A stretch of DNA of 64,000 nucleotides, from assembly GCA_030844895.1 (NCBI GenBank), contig CM061225.1, forward strand, positions 106,592,688 through 106,656,687, read 5' to 3'. Shown here piece after piece: positions 30,109 through 40,855 of this stretch (the first letter of the stretch is position 1; each line of letters opens with the position of its first letter). Below the pieces are notes generated by a model. That model saw only the letters and a list, made by a program, of their open reading frames with translations. It did no database searches and had not been told where the DNA came from. A program made the translations under genes and the position numbers. This DNA comes from Ambrosia x helenae. Its lineage: Eukaryota; Streptophyta; Magnoliopsida; Asterales; Asteraceae.

Positions 30109-32943
30109 ATGAAAACCAATTTTCTTGTAATCTTTTTTACATTGTTGTTGTTCCTGCAAAGATTTGGCTTAAGCAACAGCAGGCTTATGATCACTTCTTC
30201 AAATGTTACATGTATCGAAAGAGAAAGGCAATCCCTTCTTTCAATCAAACAAACCCTCACAGACCCATCTAATATTCTGTCAACATGGAGCGGAGTTGAA
30301 TGCTGTGAATGGCGTGGAGTTGGGTGTGACAGTAGAAATGGTCATGTTGTCAAACTTGATCTTCGGTCTCATGTATCTCTGTTCAGCTCATATAATGACA
30401 AATGGCTCGCAGGTAAGTTAAGTCCTTCGTTACAGAATCTGAAGCATTTGCGTTATTTGGACTTGAGCAGGAACCATTTCTCTGGAAATATTCCTGAATT
30501 TTTAGGATCCTTTCAGCATTTGGAATACCTTAATTTGTCAGCCTCATTTTTTGGTGGAGGAGGAGTAGTTCCTCATCATCTAGGAAATCTCTCAAGGTTA
30601 CAATATCTTGATCTTAGCTATTTTTTTAACACAAATACTGGTGGTTTTGGTTTCGGAGGAGCACCTATATTGGATGATTTGGGATGGGTGTCTTCACTAT
30701 CATCATTAAGGTATTTGGGTTTATCAGGGATAACCATTCTTAACCATACTGATTGGTTCCATCCAATTAACATGCTCCCTTCTTTGCTTACATTGAACCT
30801 GGCATACTCTGGTATCACAAATATCCCTTCTGTTAAATTCATCAATTTCACGTCTCTTCATTCACTCGACCTCTCTGAGAATCACATCAATTCCACCTTT
30901 CCTGTATGGTTATCAAACCTTACTGGCCTCATGCATCTACACCTCCATCATAACGACTTCCATGGTAAAATTCCTGATTTTTTTGTAAAGTTCAATCATC
31001 TTGCTACCATCGACCTCTCCGTAAATTACTTTGAAAGTTTGATACCAGATCAGTTATGCAATTTGAGCAGCCTTGTTCATCTGCAACTTTCTGCAAATAG
31101 CTTTTCTGGTCCTATTCCCCAAAGCATTGGACTACTCTTCAAGCTTGAAGACCTGTATCTTGATTATAACCAATTGAGTGGGAACATTCCTATGAGTGTG
31201 GGACAACTTTCAAAGCTCAAGAATCTTTATCTCTCCGACAATTCATTGGTTGGTGTTCTTTCTGAAACTCACTTCACCAAGCTAAAGAATCTGAATAATT
31301 TGATGTTGTCAGGCACTTCGTTAGTGTTGACTTTCAGCTCCGGATGGATTCCTCCCTTTCAACTGCAGGAATTTGAAGCAGGTTCCTGCAACATCGGACC
31401 CCACTTCCCAAATTGGCTACAAACACAGATACATATTCAGAGACTAGATCTTTTTAACTCGAGTATTAGAGATACAATACCAGAGTGGTTTGAGAACATC
31501 ATGTCTAATATTCGTTACCTGGATTTGTCAAATAACCAGATTAGTGGCAAACTGCCGCAATTTCATTTTAAAAATAGTGATTACTTAAGGTACGATGAGG
31601 GGATCTTGAGGATGAACTCAAACAAATTTGAGGGATCACTTGCTACATTTCCGTCATATGTGCAGATTCTTGATCTCTCAGATAATTTACTGTCTGGTCA
31701 TGTTCCTCAAACAGATGGAAGAATGAACCCAAGACTGAAAGTTGTTAATCTCTCAAAAAACCGTTTCAACAGAAGCATTCCAGTACACTTATGCAAGCTT
31801 CCTAGCATGCGGGTTTTGGATTTATCACAAAATAAGTTTTCTGGGAGGCTTCCTAGCTGCTTAGGTAATTTGACTAGTTTGCAAGTGATGGATCTTTCAA
31901 ATAACACTATAACCGGTGTTATTCCAAGTTCATTAGGCTCACTTACAGAACTGCAGTCATTGCACTTGCACAACAACAGATTTGAAGGGAATCTTCCACT
32001 GCCTTTACACAATTTGACGAGCTTGGTCACACTGGATTTAGGGAACAATTCTTTAACAGGTAGAATCCCTTTTTGGATTGGAGAAAGCCTATTAGACCTT
32101 GGAATCTTGAATCTCCAATCAAATAAGTTTACTGGTAAGATTCCACTACAACTTTGTCAACTCAGTGCTCTTCAACATTTAAACTTGGCACAAAATAACA
32201 TAAGTGGGACGATCCCTCGTTGCTTCAGTAATTTAAGCGGTATGATCATCAATTCAATTGACTTTCAATACAACGTGGGTGGTGAGTATGAAGAAAATAT
32301 TTTGGCTTACATCAAGGGAATTCAGTTGGTGTACACCAGGACACTACACTTTCTCACAACCTTGGACATCTCAAGCAACAACATTACAGGAGAAATTCCA
32401 GATGTTTTGATGAACCTTGTGGGATTGAACAACTTGAATCTTTCAAGAAACCAACTCAAAGGACAGATTCCAAGAATGATTGGGAATTTACATCAAATTG
32501 AATCTTTAGATTTGTCGATGAACATGTTATCTGGTCGGATTCCTCAAAGTTTGACTACCTTGAACTTTCTAAGTTATTTGAACCTATCATTCAACAACTT
32601 ATCTGGTGCAATACCGGCTGGAAATCAGCTCCGGACTCTTGCAGACCCCTCTATTTATGAAGGAAATGATGACCTATGTGGGCCACCAGTAAAGAGTTGT
32701 AAAGGAAACAATCCAACATATAATCATGTTGGTGAAGATGAAGGTCAGGATGATGATGAAGGCTTGTGGTTTTATTTTGGCATGGGCCCAGGTTTCGTTG
32801 TTGGATTTCTAGGACTACTTGGGAGTTTGCACTTCATGAGAAGGTGGAGGGTAGCTTACTTTGGGATGCTTGAAAAAGTAAACGGTTGGCTCACCGTATC
32901 AGTTCTAGTGAATCTTGCTCGCCTAAAAAGAAAGTTTTTCTGA
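30109..32943 (+). CDS. Leucine-rich-repeat receptor-like protein (EIX2/RLP-type immune receptor)
   Basis: A single uninterrupted 944-codon exon. Residues 1-22 form a hydrophobic signal peptide. An LRRNT domain follows at about 35-85, with paired Cys (C35, C65, C66, C73) and the sequence STWSGVECCEWRGVGCD. Roughly 25-30 plant-type extracellular LRRs (LxxLxLSxNxFxGxIP) run to about residue 830. They are broken near residues 720-745 by a non-LRR island (ENILAYIKGIQLVYTRTL), and a capping region CGPPVKSC follows. Then come an acidic juxtamembrane stretch (EDEGQDDDE), a transmembrane helix at about 886-909 with GFVVG (GxxxG), and a short basic tail with no kinase domain. The tail has YFGM (917-920), a YxxPhi endocytosis motif. 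This is the EIX2-like RLP architecture. Such proteins sit in the plasma membrane, perceive microbial patterns, and pair with the SOBIR1 kinase adaptor. The ligand cannot be told from sequence. This is the one intact host gene in the window. Confidence 0.95.
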   Translation: MKTNFLVIFFTLLLFLQRFGLSNSRLMITSSNVTCIERERQSLLSIKQTLTDPSNILSTWSGVECCEWRGVGCDSRNGHVVKLDLRSHVSLFSSYNDKWLAGKLSPSLQNLKHLRYLDLSRNHFSGNIPEFLGSFQHLEYLNLSASFFGGGGVVPHHLGNLSRLQYLDLSYFFNTNTGGFGFGGAPILDDLGWVSSLSSLRYLGLSGITILNHTDWFHPINMLPSLLTLNLAYSGITNIPSVKFINFTSLHSLDLSENHINSTFPVWLSNLTGLMHLHLHHNDFHGKIPDFFVKFNHLATIDLSVNYFESLIPDQLCNLSSLVHLQLSANSFSGPIPQSIGLLFKLEDLYLDYNQLSGNIPMSVGQLSKLKNLYLSDNSLVGVLSETHFTKLKNLNNLMLSGTSLVLTFSSGWIPPFQLQEFEAGSCNIGPHFPNWLQTQIHIQRLDLFNSSIRDTIPEWFENIMSNIRYLDLSNNQISGKLPQFHFKNSDYLRYDEGILRMNSNKFEGSLATFPSYVQILDLSDNLLSGHVPQTDGRMNPRLKVVNLSKNRFNRSIPVHLCKLPSMRVLDLSQNKFSGRLPSCLGNLTSLQVMDLSNNTITGVIPSSLGSLTELQSLHLHNNRFEGNLPLPLHNLTSLVTLDLGNNSLTGRIPFWIGESLLDLGILNLQSNKFTGKIPLQLCQLSALQHLNLAQNNISGTIPRCFSNLSGMIINSIDFQYNVGGEYEENILAYIKGIQLVYTRTLHFLTTLDISSNNITGEIPDVLMNLVGLNNLNLSRNQLKGQIPRMIGNLHQIESLDLSMNMLSGRIPQSLTTLNFLSYLNLSFNNLSGAIPAGNQLRTLADPSIYEGNDDLCGPPVKSCKGNNPTYNHVGEDEGQDDDEGLWFYFGMGPGFVVGFLGLLGSLHFMRRWRVAYFGMLEKVNGWLTVSVLVNLARLKRKFF

Positions 32944-33396
32944 TAAACAGGTACGTTCTTGGATTGACAAAATGAGATATTAAGAAAATTTGTTCCATTA
33001 TTACATATATGTGTTGCTATAGATGTATGCACTGACTTTGTTACTAAAATTCTGATATTTGTAGATACCATTCTCCAGTGGATGCGCTAAGGGACGGTGA
33101 ACTTACATCATGTGTTAAAGTTTGTACCAAGAAAAGTTGTATTAGAACTGTGTGTTTCATAGCAAAAATATGTTATTTAACGTGTTTTCTCATTGACAAT
33201 ACTCTTGTTCTGTTGAATAAAACAATTGTTAGAACAGATGTAATATTAAATTATATTCTAGTCAAATTTATGTGGAAAAGCCTTGTCAACAAGCGTTTAC
33301 TTAGTAATTTATGCAAGTTCCAAGGCCACCACCGAACTAAATGTATTGACCCAAACATGTTATGTATGTGGCCAACAGAAATATTTTGTTAATAAA
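32944..33396 (+). other. 3' UTR of the receptor-like protein gene, probable intron
   Basis: After the TGA, a donor AACAG|GTACGT at 32951 and an acceptor TTTGTAG at 33064 frame a probable 114-bp intron (32951-33064). 3'-UTR introns are known in this RLP class. AATAAA signals lie at 33216-33221 and 33391-33396. The 104-codon ORF at 33078 lies in this UTR and has no recognisable domain. Confidence 0.5.
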
Positions 33397-33723
33397 TTTT
33401 AATGGGTAAAACTGTAAAAAAAAATTGGCTATTGATTGGAAAGTGTAACAGAAATAAATAACATTATAAGTTCATCAGCATATGAAATAACTCCCAAATT
33501 ATATGCGATAGATGTCCAATTGTACTCCTAAATATTAACATGTTTGAAATTAGAATCATTATTAAATTTAATAACTTAGGTCGTCGAATAATTATCATTA
33601 TGATACGGTTTATTAAAATAACTTGGAGACTGTTAAATTCAATCCCAAACACACGATCATCATGCTACCTTAACAACTATTAAAGATGTAACATCCCCCC
33701 AACCCCCTTTTAACATTTTTATA
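33397..33723. other. Intergenic, AT-rich, no feature recognised
   Basis: No coding sequence or paired repeats were seen. Confidence 0.5.
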
Positions 33724-33938
33724 CTCCTTTCGTCCCATTTTAGATGTCATGGGCCCACAAACACATATTAAGAAATCTTTTATTGTATGTTGTAAACAAT
33801 AATATACTCAAGTTATTATTTCAAATCTTCGATTATCTTTTGTCTTTTATGGGCAAAACTGAAAATTGCTTAGAAATGGACATTTAATTTAGGACAACAA
33901 AAGGTAAAAAATGTACATTTAAAATGGGACGGAGGGAG
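33724..33938. mobile_element. Stowaway (Tc1/mariner) MITE
   Basis: 215 bp with inverted ends CTCCTTTCGTCCCATTTTA and TAAAATGGGACGGAGGGAG, flanked by TA on both sides (33722-33723, 33939-33940). The CTCCCTCCGTCCC terminus and TA target are diagnostic of Stowaway. Confidence 0.9.
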
Positions 33939-34287
33939 TAGTATATTACATGTATATAAAAATAATATATATTTAAAACTAGAACCGAGCCGAGCTAGGC
34001 CCGATTTCTAACCTAGCTGAGCCGGCTCAGCTCAGTTTCAAACTAGGCCATATCAAGCGAGTTTTTTTCGGAACTAAATCCGAGTGAGCTCCGAGCCACG
34101 AGCTTCCTACATGTGTCCACTATTCCCATCAAATATCATATGCAAAGGAAGAACATGCACTCACAGTAAGTTTGAGCTCAGCCTCTAATGGAGTAATGGT
34201 GACACTCTATTCTCAATTCTAGAATCATTTATAAGGAGATCCGTTAACTATGACAGTCATACAGAATAGACCCTAAACTAATTAAAA
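33939..34287. other. Intergenic; short GAGC/GCTC-rich palindromic patch
   Basis: 34000-34100 contains overlapping GAGCCGAGCT / AGCTGAGCCGGCTCAGCT palindromes. No gene was seen. Confidence 0.45.
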
Positions 34288-34321
34288 CTAGTTGTTACCA
34301 CCGCGCGCTTCACGGCGCGAC
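34288..34321 (-). mobile_element. Helitron-type 3' end (minus strand)
   Basis: Read on the minus strand, a GC-rich hairpin (GCGCCGTGAAGCGCGC) is followed after about 10 nt by CTAG and then T. This is the hairpin-CTRR|T signature of a Helitron 3' terminus. The 5' TC end was not located. Confidence 0.5.
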
Positions 34322-34439
34322 CAAGCTGTCATTCTAAAGGTATTAACAGGATGTTACAAAACTTGTGTTACCATTACAAGCGACTTGTAAATTTGAAAAA
34401 AACATTGAGGTCCAACAAATTTGTTAAAAGGGATTGGCC

Positions 34440-34690
34440 GTCAAGGAAAATAAAGCGCATAACCAAGATCATCAACTAGACATCTCAATCGATTTGGATC
34501 AACAATACCTTCTGGTTTCAGAGACGTTACTTCTGTTCTGAAAACCGAAGCAGGGGTGATCTGTAAACAACATAAATCATTATACTTCAAAAATATATAT
34601 AACAAATATTAAAATCATTAGAATTTGAGCAGCACTTGTTACCTGGCGTGCTTTGACAATACCATCAAGTATTTCAGGTTCTAGCGAACG
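34440..34690 (-). pseudogene. Two exon-like pieces with splice sites, adjacent to Helitron-type ends
   Basis: On the minus strand a short open piece (EPEILDGIVKARQ, about 34690-34663) runs into a consensus donor CAG|GTAACAAG. An intron-like stretch ends in TTGTTTACAG at 34563, followed by an open piece reading ITPASVFRTEVTSLKPEG and onward to a stop near 34450. The two join in frame. I do not recognise the parent gene. Its position just inside a Helitron-type end suggests captured host exons. A second CG-rich hairpin with CTAG abuts it at about 34684-34706. Confidence 0.45.
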
Positions 34691-34706
34691 CGCGCAGCGC
34701 GTCTAA

Positions 34707-35517
34707 AATTAAGTTTTGTATCTACGTTGCAGGTAACCTCAACCAATTTTTGTAGTAGTGTTGTAGCAAACAATCGGGGCAAACAACACTTGTAACCTTG
34801 TTTCTGTCCACCCTCTACAACCCTGTAACAAACCTGGAAAGAAGGCCAAGACAAAGCAGCCAAGGCACACAACAGTTGAAGCATTATACATGTTAGTATT
34901 TAAAGAAAATGAAATCCATGATAGTATTAGATCACAAAGGTGCATGTTAATATCACAAAGGTGCATGTCCGTCTTACAAACAATTGTTAGTAATTAATAT
35001 TATTACAAACAATGAAATGAGTTTTTTTTATCAAACCGGCCAGTGAGAGTTGTGTTAAAAGCACATTTCTTCTTACTTTGCCAGTTCATTCATAAAAACA
35101 ATAAGTTTGTTCAAACACAAATCCAAAGTCTAAGCTTATTGTGGCTCAGAGTTTTTAAAGACCATGGCTGCAAGGCGGATTGAAGGCTATAACCTACCAT
35201 CCACTATCCTCACTACACCATCGTCATCAACATTCAGAAAACACTTTTAACTCATCTTAAACACAACGCATGAGCAACAACATACACATAAAACACCGTT
35301 AACTTAACGACAACATAGAACAGGGTGATGTTAAACATCGAGCAAGAACACGCGACATCAGGAATTTAGAAAGGTCGGTGACGTGTAAGGTCACCGGTCT
35401 TTTCTTTTAAGAGTTGTATAGAAATAAAAGGTTGAAACTTCTCCTTAAACTCCTTCCCACATTTAGAAAACGTGAAAAAACGGAAAAATAATCGAGTAAT
35501 ATCTCAAACTTTCGAGC
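34707..35517. other. Unassigned; possibly Helitron interior
   Basis: No supported gene. A minus-strand segment near 34800-34860 has an acceptor-like TTCTTTCCAG followed by a short open stretch, which may be another captured exon, but the evidence is thin. Confidence 0.35.
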
Positions 35518-35814
35518 ATGGAAGCCATGGCTTACTCAGGTCTTTTCAAGAACTATGGTAGACCACTGGTGGCGGTGACGCACGGCTGCAGTCCACCAGA
35601 CAAAAACGATGCTACACATGGCAACAATTTCGGTGGAGAAGAATCAATCTTACATTATCAGTTGAAGACCGTCTTGAATAGGCTCACTCTCACCAGAATC
35701 GTCGCCACATGTGATAACCATCCTGCTAGTCAAACTCCCACAATTTCTGCAACCTCTTTCACTGAACACTACCAGCGGTGCCCAAGCACCATAATTATAA
35801 TTATAAGTCATTAG
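35518..35814 (+). CDS. Hypothetical 98-residue ORF
   Basis: Starts MEAMAYSGLFKNYGRPLVAV and ends IIIIISH. I do not recognise a family, signal peptide or motif. The C-terminal Ile run reads through ATAATTATA simple sequence, which argues against a conserved protein. It may be a 5' gene fragment, since the first 60 residues look protein-like. Confidence 0.2.
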   Translation: MEAMAYSGLFKNYGRPLVAVTHGCSPPDKNDATHGNNFGGEESILHYQLKTVLNRLTLTRIVATCDNHPASQTPTISATSFTEHYQRCPSTIIIIISH

Positions 35815-36309
35815 TCAAACATATAAAATTAGCCTCAATCCCTATAAAAAGCAGAGCAATTACATTATGAGAAGTATTTAACTATCAACTTATCAGCAAA
35901 CTACCCACATGAGGAAAAGACGGCAACAAATCTGATAATGGTGTAACCGATGGGGGTGGCAGTGGGGATTTAAGAATAAAATAATAGAGAATTGGCAAGT
36001 CTGGAGCGTTGGATCAGGAATCGACGGTAGATATGAGCCGACTGTTCATAAGGGTGGACAGGTTTTGTTTATATATAGAATTAAAACTGTAATAAAGGAT
36101 GGTGTATACTTTCTCATTTCTATTGGTGGCATATTATTATTTATCTTTTTTAGCAGCATGAAGCTATGAATTCTACAAATAATTGCAATCTCTTGTCATA
36201 GTACATCTCAAGTCTCAAGAGATTGAAACCTCCTAGACTTGTTGATTATACTTAAAACCTCTAAGCCTCGTTCTAGTTTTCACTTAACCCTTGTTTACTT
36301 ATTACATAT
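35815..36309. other. Intergenic flank of the third copia element
   Basis: No feature recognised apart from the CATAT target duplication at 36305-36309. Confidence 0.5.
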
Positions 36310-36493
36310 TAACAGATAATATGCATTCAACCACATTCCTTGATTATCTCCTATATTCTTTCCATGATTATTTCTCATCATTATCTCATTCAATTGTAAT
36401 TATTGTATGTGTTTCCATGTATGTTCATTGTAAATTGATTATATAATAAACACTCTCAATCTCTCTTGATTAAGAGAGTATTCGACCCTTACA
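36310..36493 (+). repeat. 5' LTR of the third copia element
   Basis: 184 bp, TAACAG...CTTACA, followed directly by TGGTATCAG (primer site). An inverted TCTCTTGATTAAGAGA-like hairpin lies near its 3' end. Confidence 0.9.
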
Positions 36494-36502
36494 TGGTATC
36501 AG
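36494..36502 (+). promoter_or_regulatory. Primer binding site of the third copia element
   Basis: TGGTATCAG directly abuts the LTR. The following bases (CCGGG) depart from the usual GAGC, so only the first nine match the initiator-Met primer site. Confidence 0.7.
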
Positions 36503-36547
36503 CCGGGTACCTCCTTTGATCTCTTGTTTTTCTTCGATTTCTTGCTC

Positions 36548-37828
36548 ATGGCATCCACCGTTCCCATCTCTTCTTCCTCATCTCTTTCTGCATCCAAACT
36601 CCCCATTGCTACCATCTTGCACATGATTACCGTCAAACTTTCCTCCTCCAATTATCTATCTTGGCAACACCAAATCCTTCCTCTCCTCCACAATCAAGGA
36701 CTTGTCGGTCATGTCGATGGTTCTTGTCCCTCCCCTCTAGAAACTATCCTCGTTGAAAACAAATCACAGCCGAATCCAGACTTCCTTTCCTGGTCGCTGG
36801 ATGATCAACAAGCTATCTTGATTCTTAACGCCTCCCTAACTGAGGAAGCTATTGCCGAAATACTCGGTCTCTCCACCGCTAGGCAACTCTGGACTGCCCT
36901 TGAAGCGGCTTATAGCAATACGTCCCTTGAATGTATGCATCTTCTTCGTGACAGCCTTCGTCAAATAACCAAAGGTTCCTCACCCGTTGCTGAGTTTGGT
37001 CGCAAATTTAAAGGCATATGTGATCAAATCTCGGCCATCGGTCAACCGGTTAATGATACGGACAAAACTCACTGGTTTTTATGTGGCTTGGGTTCTACCT
37101 TTGAAAGCTGGTCCACAGCCATCCGTACAAACCGTGACCCCATGCCTTTCCGTGATATCCTCACAAAGGCCGAAAGTCAGGAGCAATTTCTTGCATCTCT
37201 TCATCCGCCTTCTCATGCTCCGGTTGCTTTTGCTGCCACTCAGTCCTCTGCTCGGCCCTCTTCAGCCAGCCAAAACCGACCTCGTCATGGCTCCGGGTCA
37301 TCTCGTGGACAGCCTGCATCCGCCTACTCCAAAGGTACTCGTCGCCCCCCTCATTGTCAATTATGTCGCACTAACGGCCACTATGCAAATAAGTGCCCGA
37401 AACTTGCGTCCTTTGCAACATCCGCTTCCTCTGACGCGGATATTGCTCATGCCTTTCATACCAAGTGCAATCTTGATGAGGATGATCTTGATTGGACGGC
37501 GGATAGCGGTGCTGATCTCCATATGACCGATGAGACCGGTAAACTTCAATCCTTTTCTTCCTATAATGGTAAAACTTCAGTTGTTTTTGGTAATGGTTTA
37601 TCTTTGCCCATCACCCATACGGGTCATACAACCATTAACAAAACCATTCCATTAAAAGATGTTCTAGTTGTTCCCAATCTAACTAGAAATCTTCTTTCGA
37701 TTAGCAAGTTGACAAAAGATAATCCCGTAGATGTTCTATTCTCAGATTCGTTTTTTCGTATTCAGGACCGGAAAACAAGAAAACCGCTCGCTGAAGGAAG
37801 ATGTGAGAATGGCCTCTACGTTATTTGA
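36548..37828 (+). CDS. Gag and protease of the third copia element
   Basis: The start is taken at ATG 36548 (MASTVPISSSSSLSASKL), because the upstream in-frame Met adds only a hydrophobic leader read from the LTR-adjacent sequence. The gag_3/UBN2 region has SSSNYLSWQHQILPLL and CNTSLECMHLL-type sequence (ARQLWTALEAAYSNTSLE). The zinc knuckle is CQLCRTNGHYANKC (CX2CX4HX4C). The protease active site is DWTADSGADLHMTDE. The ORF ends at TGA 37826-37828, where an Arg codon (CGA) is expected from family pattern, so this is probably a nonsense change rather than the natural end of gag. Confidence 0.85.
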   Translation: MASTVPISSSSSLSASKLPIATILHMITVKLSSSNYLSWQHQILPLLHNQGLVGHVDGSCPSPLETILVENKSQPNPDFLSWSLDDQQAILILNASLTEEAIAEILGLSTARQLWTALEAAYSNTSLECMHLLRDSLRQITKGSSPVAEFGRKFKGICDQISAIGQPVNDTDKTHWFLCGLGSTFESWSTAIRTNRDPMPFRDILTKAESQEQFLASLHPPSHAPVAFAATQSSARPSSASQNRPRHGSGSSRGQPASAYSKGTRRPPHCQLCRTNGHYANKCPKLASFATSASSDADIAHAFHTKCNLDEDDLDWTADSGADLHMTDETGKLQSFSSYNGKTSVVFGNGLSLPITHTGHTTINKTIPLKDVLVVPNLTRNLLSISKLTKDNPVDVLFSDSFFRIQDRKTRKPLAEGRCENGLYVI

Positions 37829-40800
37829 GACAAATCTTTTGCTTTTGTTGCATCCATTTCATCTAATAAAGCCTCATTTGAACTTTGGCATAGTCGTTTG
37901 GGGCATGTTGTATTTGACACTATTTCTGTTTTTCATAAAACTGGTTGTTTAAAGTTTACATCTATTTTGCCTAAACCTACTATTTGCTCACCATGTCAAC
38001 TTGCTAAGGCTCACAAATTGCCATTTACACTTAATGAAAAACGTGCCTCTCACCCCTTGATCTCGTTCACTGTGATCTTTGGGACCTTCACCAATCTTAA
38101 GTAAAGATGGTTACAAATATTATGTTGTGTTTATTGATGACTTCTCTCGTTTTTCATGGCTATATCCGCTTAAAAATAAAACAGAATTCTACACCATTTT
38201 GCAAACCTTTTTGCATTTTGTTCAAACTCAATTTTCGCGAAAAGTTAAAGTCTTTCAAAGTGATGGTGGCACAGAATTTGTAAATCAATATGTGCGTAAG
38301 ATTTTTGATGAAAATGATACATTTCATCGTCTCTCATGTCCATATACCGCACCACAAAATGGCTGAGCCGAAAGAAAGCATCGTCATATTGTTGAGACAG
38401 GCTTAGCTATGCTCTTTCATGCCCATGTACCTATTGAGCATTGGGTTGATAGCTTCCGCACTGCTATTTATATTATAAATTGCTTGCCCACTAAGATTTT
38501 AAACAACAAATCTCCCTTTGAGATGTTGTTTTCTACACAACCTTGCTACGATAATTTTCGTGTCTTTGGTTGTTGTGTCTACCCATATTTGCGAGACTAT
38601 GCTCCTCATAAACTCGCACCTCGTAGTATCCCTTGCATTTTTCTCGGTTATACTACTCAATACAAGGGTTACAAATGTTTCGATCCCATCTCTTCTCGTG
38701 TCTACGTGACGCGCCATGCTCGTTTCGATGAGGCTTATTTTCCTTTTCATAATAAGTCCTCTCAAACTGGCATCAACAAACTTCTTCTCACTACCTTTCA
38801 TGACCCCACTATATCTACTGTCCCACTTACCACCCCTTCTAAATCCTCAGCTCCTGCTACCACTCACCCTCCATGCTCACTTTGCAAAAACTCTACTACT
38901 CAGCCCAATCCTCCATCCCATCTCAAACCCAACTCCCCTCAGTCCACTTCACAACCAATCCCTCACCCCATTAACCCTCAGCCAATAACTCTCAGCCCAT
39001 TAACCCTCCACCACTTTCCCAGCCCAATGATCCTTCCCCTTCCGCTGCTACTGGGCCATCCTCTCAACCCATTAATACCACATCTCCTCCTCATGTCCCT
39101 CTCGCTCAGCCCACCACAACTCACCCACCACCACATCATACTGAACCCAACAATAATCCACCAACACCACCTCAGCCTAATCTCAATTCCTCTCACCCTA
39201 TGGTTACCCGCTCCAAAGTGGGTAATTTCAAACCCAATCCAAAACACACCTCCTACCTCTCCACTGCTATGCATTCTCCTCTTCATGCGGCTCTCCTAAG
39301 CACCTCTGAACCCAAAGGCTTTCAAAGTGCATCTAAGCACTCTCATTGGATGCATGCCATGCGTGAAGAGCTTAATGCCTTCAATAAAAATCAAACTTGG
39401 GAGCTTGTGCCACGTCCATCCTCTGCTAATGTGGTTGGCTCTAAATGGGTTTTCCGCACCAAATATCGATCGGATGGTACGTTAGACCATCACAAAGCTC
39501 GTCTCGTGGCCCAAGGTTTTACTCAAATTCCGGGCCTTGACTTTCAACACACCTTTAGTCCGGTTGTTAAAGCTTCCACTATTCATATTGTTCTCTCTGG
39601 CTATCATAAATCGATGGTCTCTCCATCAATTAGACGTTAACAATGCCTTTCTTAATGGAACTTTATCCGAAATCGTCTTCATGGGGCAACCACCAGGCTT
39701 TGTGGATCAACGCTTCCCAAATCATGTTTGTCAACTCAAAAAGGCCCTTTATGGTCTCAAACAAGCACCTCGTGCCTGGTTTCATCATCTTAGCTCCTTC
39801 CTTGTGTCCTACGGCTTCCAATGCAGTCGTGCGGACCCATCCTTGTTCGTCTTTCATCAAGGCACTCTTCTTATGTATTTACTTGTTTATGTTGACGATC
39901 TCATACTCACCGGGAATGATACCACTTTACTTGGTAACTTCACGGCACATCTTCATAACGAATTTGCCATCAAAGACCTTGGTTCCCTAAACTACTTTCT
40001 TGGACTCGAAGTTGTTCACACAGCTACGGGTCTCTTCCTTACCCAAACCAAGTATGCCAATGACATCTTGGCTCGAGATGGCCTCACCGAAGCTAAACCT
40101 GCTCCTACCCCTCTCTCTACGTTCGATGTTTTCACCTCGGATAGTGATCCTTTTCCAGATCCCACCACCTATCGCTCGCTTGTCGGTGCTCTTTAGTACC
40201 TGACCATTACTAGACCCGACTTATCTTACGCCGTTAACCAAGCATGTCAGCATTTGCATGCGCCTACTACTAAACATTTTCAGTTAGTTAAACGGATATT
40301 AAGATATGTCAAGGGCACCATCTCTCATGGTCTTATCTTTTCTTGTCCCACCTCCTCCTCTATTCTCGGGTACTCGGATGCTGATTGGGCAAGATGCATC
40401 GAAACACGTAGACAACTTACGGTTACTCTATATTTTTAGGTGGAAATTTGGTTTCTTGGAGTGCAAAGAAGCAACCTACTGTCTCTCGCTCTAGCTATGA
40501 ATCTGAATATCGAGCTATGGCAAATGCAGCAGCAGAAATTATATGGATCACTCACTTACTCAAAGAACTTCATGCTCTTCCGTCTACACGCCCTACGTTG
40601 CTATGTGACAACCGCAGGGCCTTGTTCATGAGTCAGAATCCTGTCCCTCACAAACGTGCTAAACATATCGACTTGGATTATCATTTTGTTCGGGAGCTCG
40701 TCATGTCAGGGAAATTACACTCAAAGTTTGTTCCTACCAAGCTTCAACTTGCGGATATCTTCACTAAGAGCTTACCACGTCCACAATTTGAGTATTTTTG

Positions 40801-40855
40801 TGACTTGCTACGAGTTCAGTCACCGCCGTTTCGCTTGCAGGGGGATAACAGATAA
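37829..40855 (+). pseudogene. Integrase, RT and RNase H of the third copia element, broken
   Basis: The remaining pol is spread over several frames. The pre-integrase zinc region has LWHSRLGHV near 37890 and CSPCQLAKAHK near 37985. The integrase core has VFIDDFSRFSWLY near 38130 and FQSDGGTEF near 38260. TGA 38364-38366 falls exactly in the conserved QNG(R)AER. A Pro-rich linker (38800-39190) follows, then RT from about 39350 (WMHAMREELNAFNKNQTWEL), LLVYVDDLILTGND near 39890 and TAG 40194-40196. RNase H reads SRSSYESEYRAMANAAAE near 40480 and IFTKSLPRPQFEY near 40755, ending at 40855 inside the LTR. Frameshifts lie near 38070, 38900-39190, 39600 and 40420. All enzyme domains are represented but none is intact. 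Confidence 0.88.

Noticed and set aside
33078..33392. 104-codon ORF after the receptor gene
   Set aside because: It falls in the probable second 3'-UTR exon, has no domain and no independent promoter evidence.
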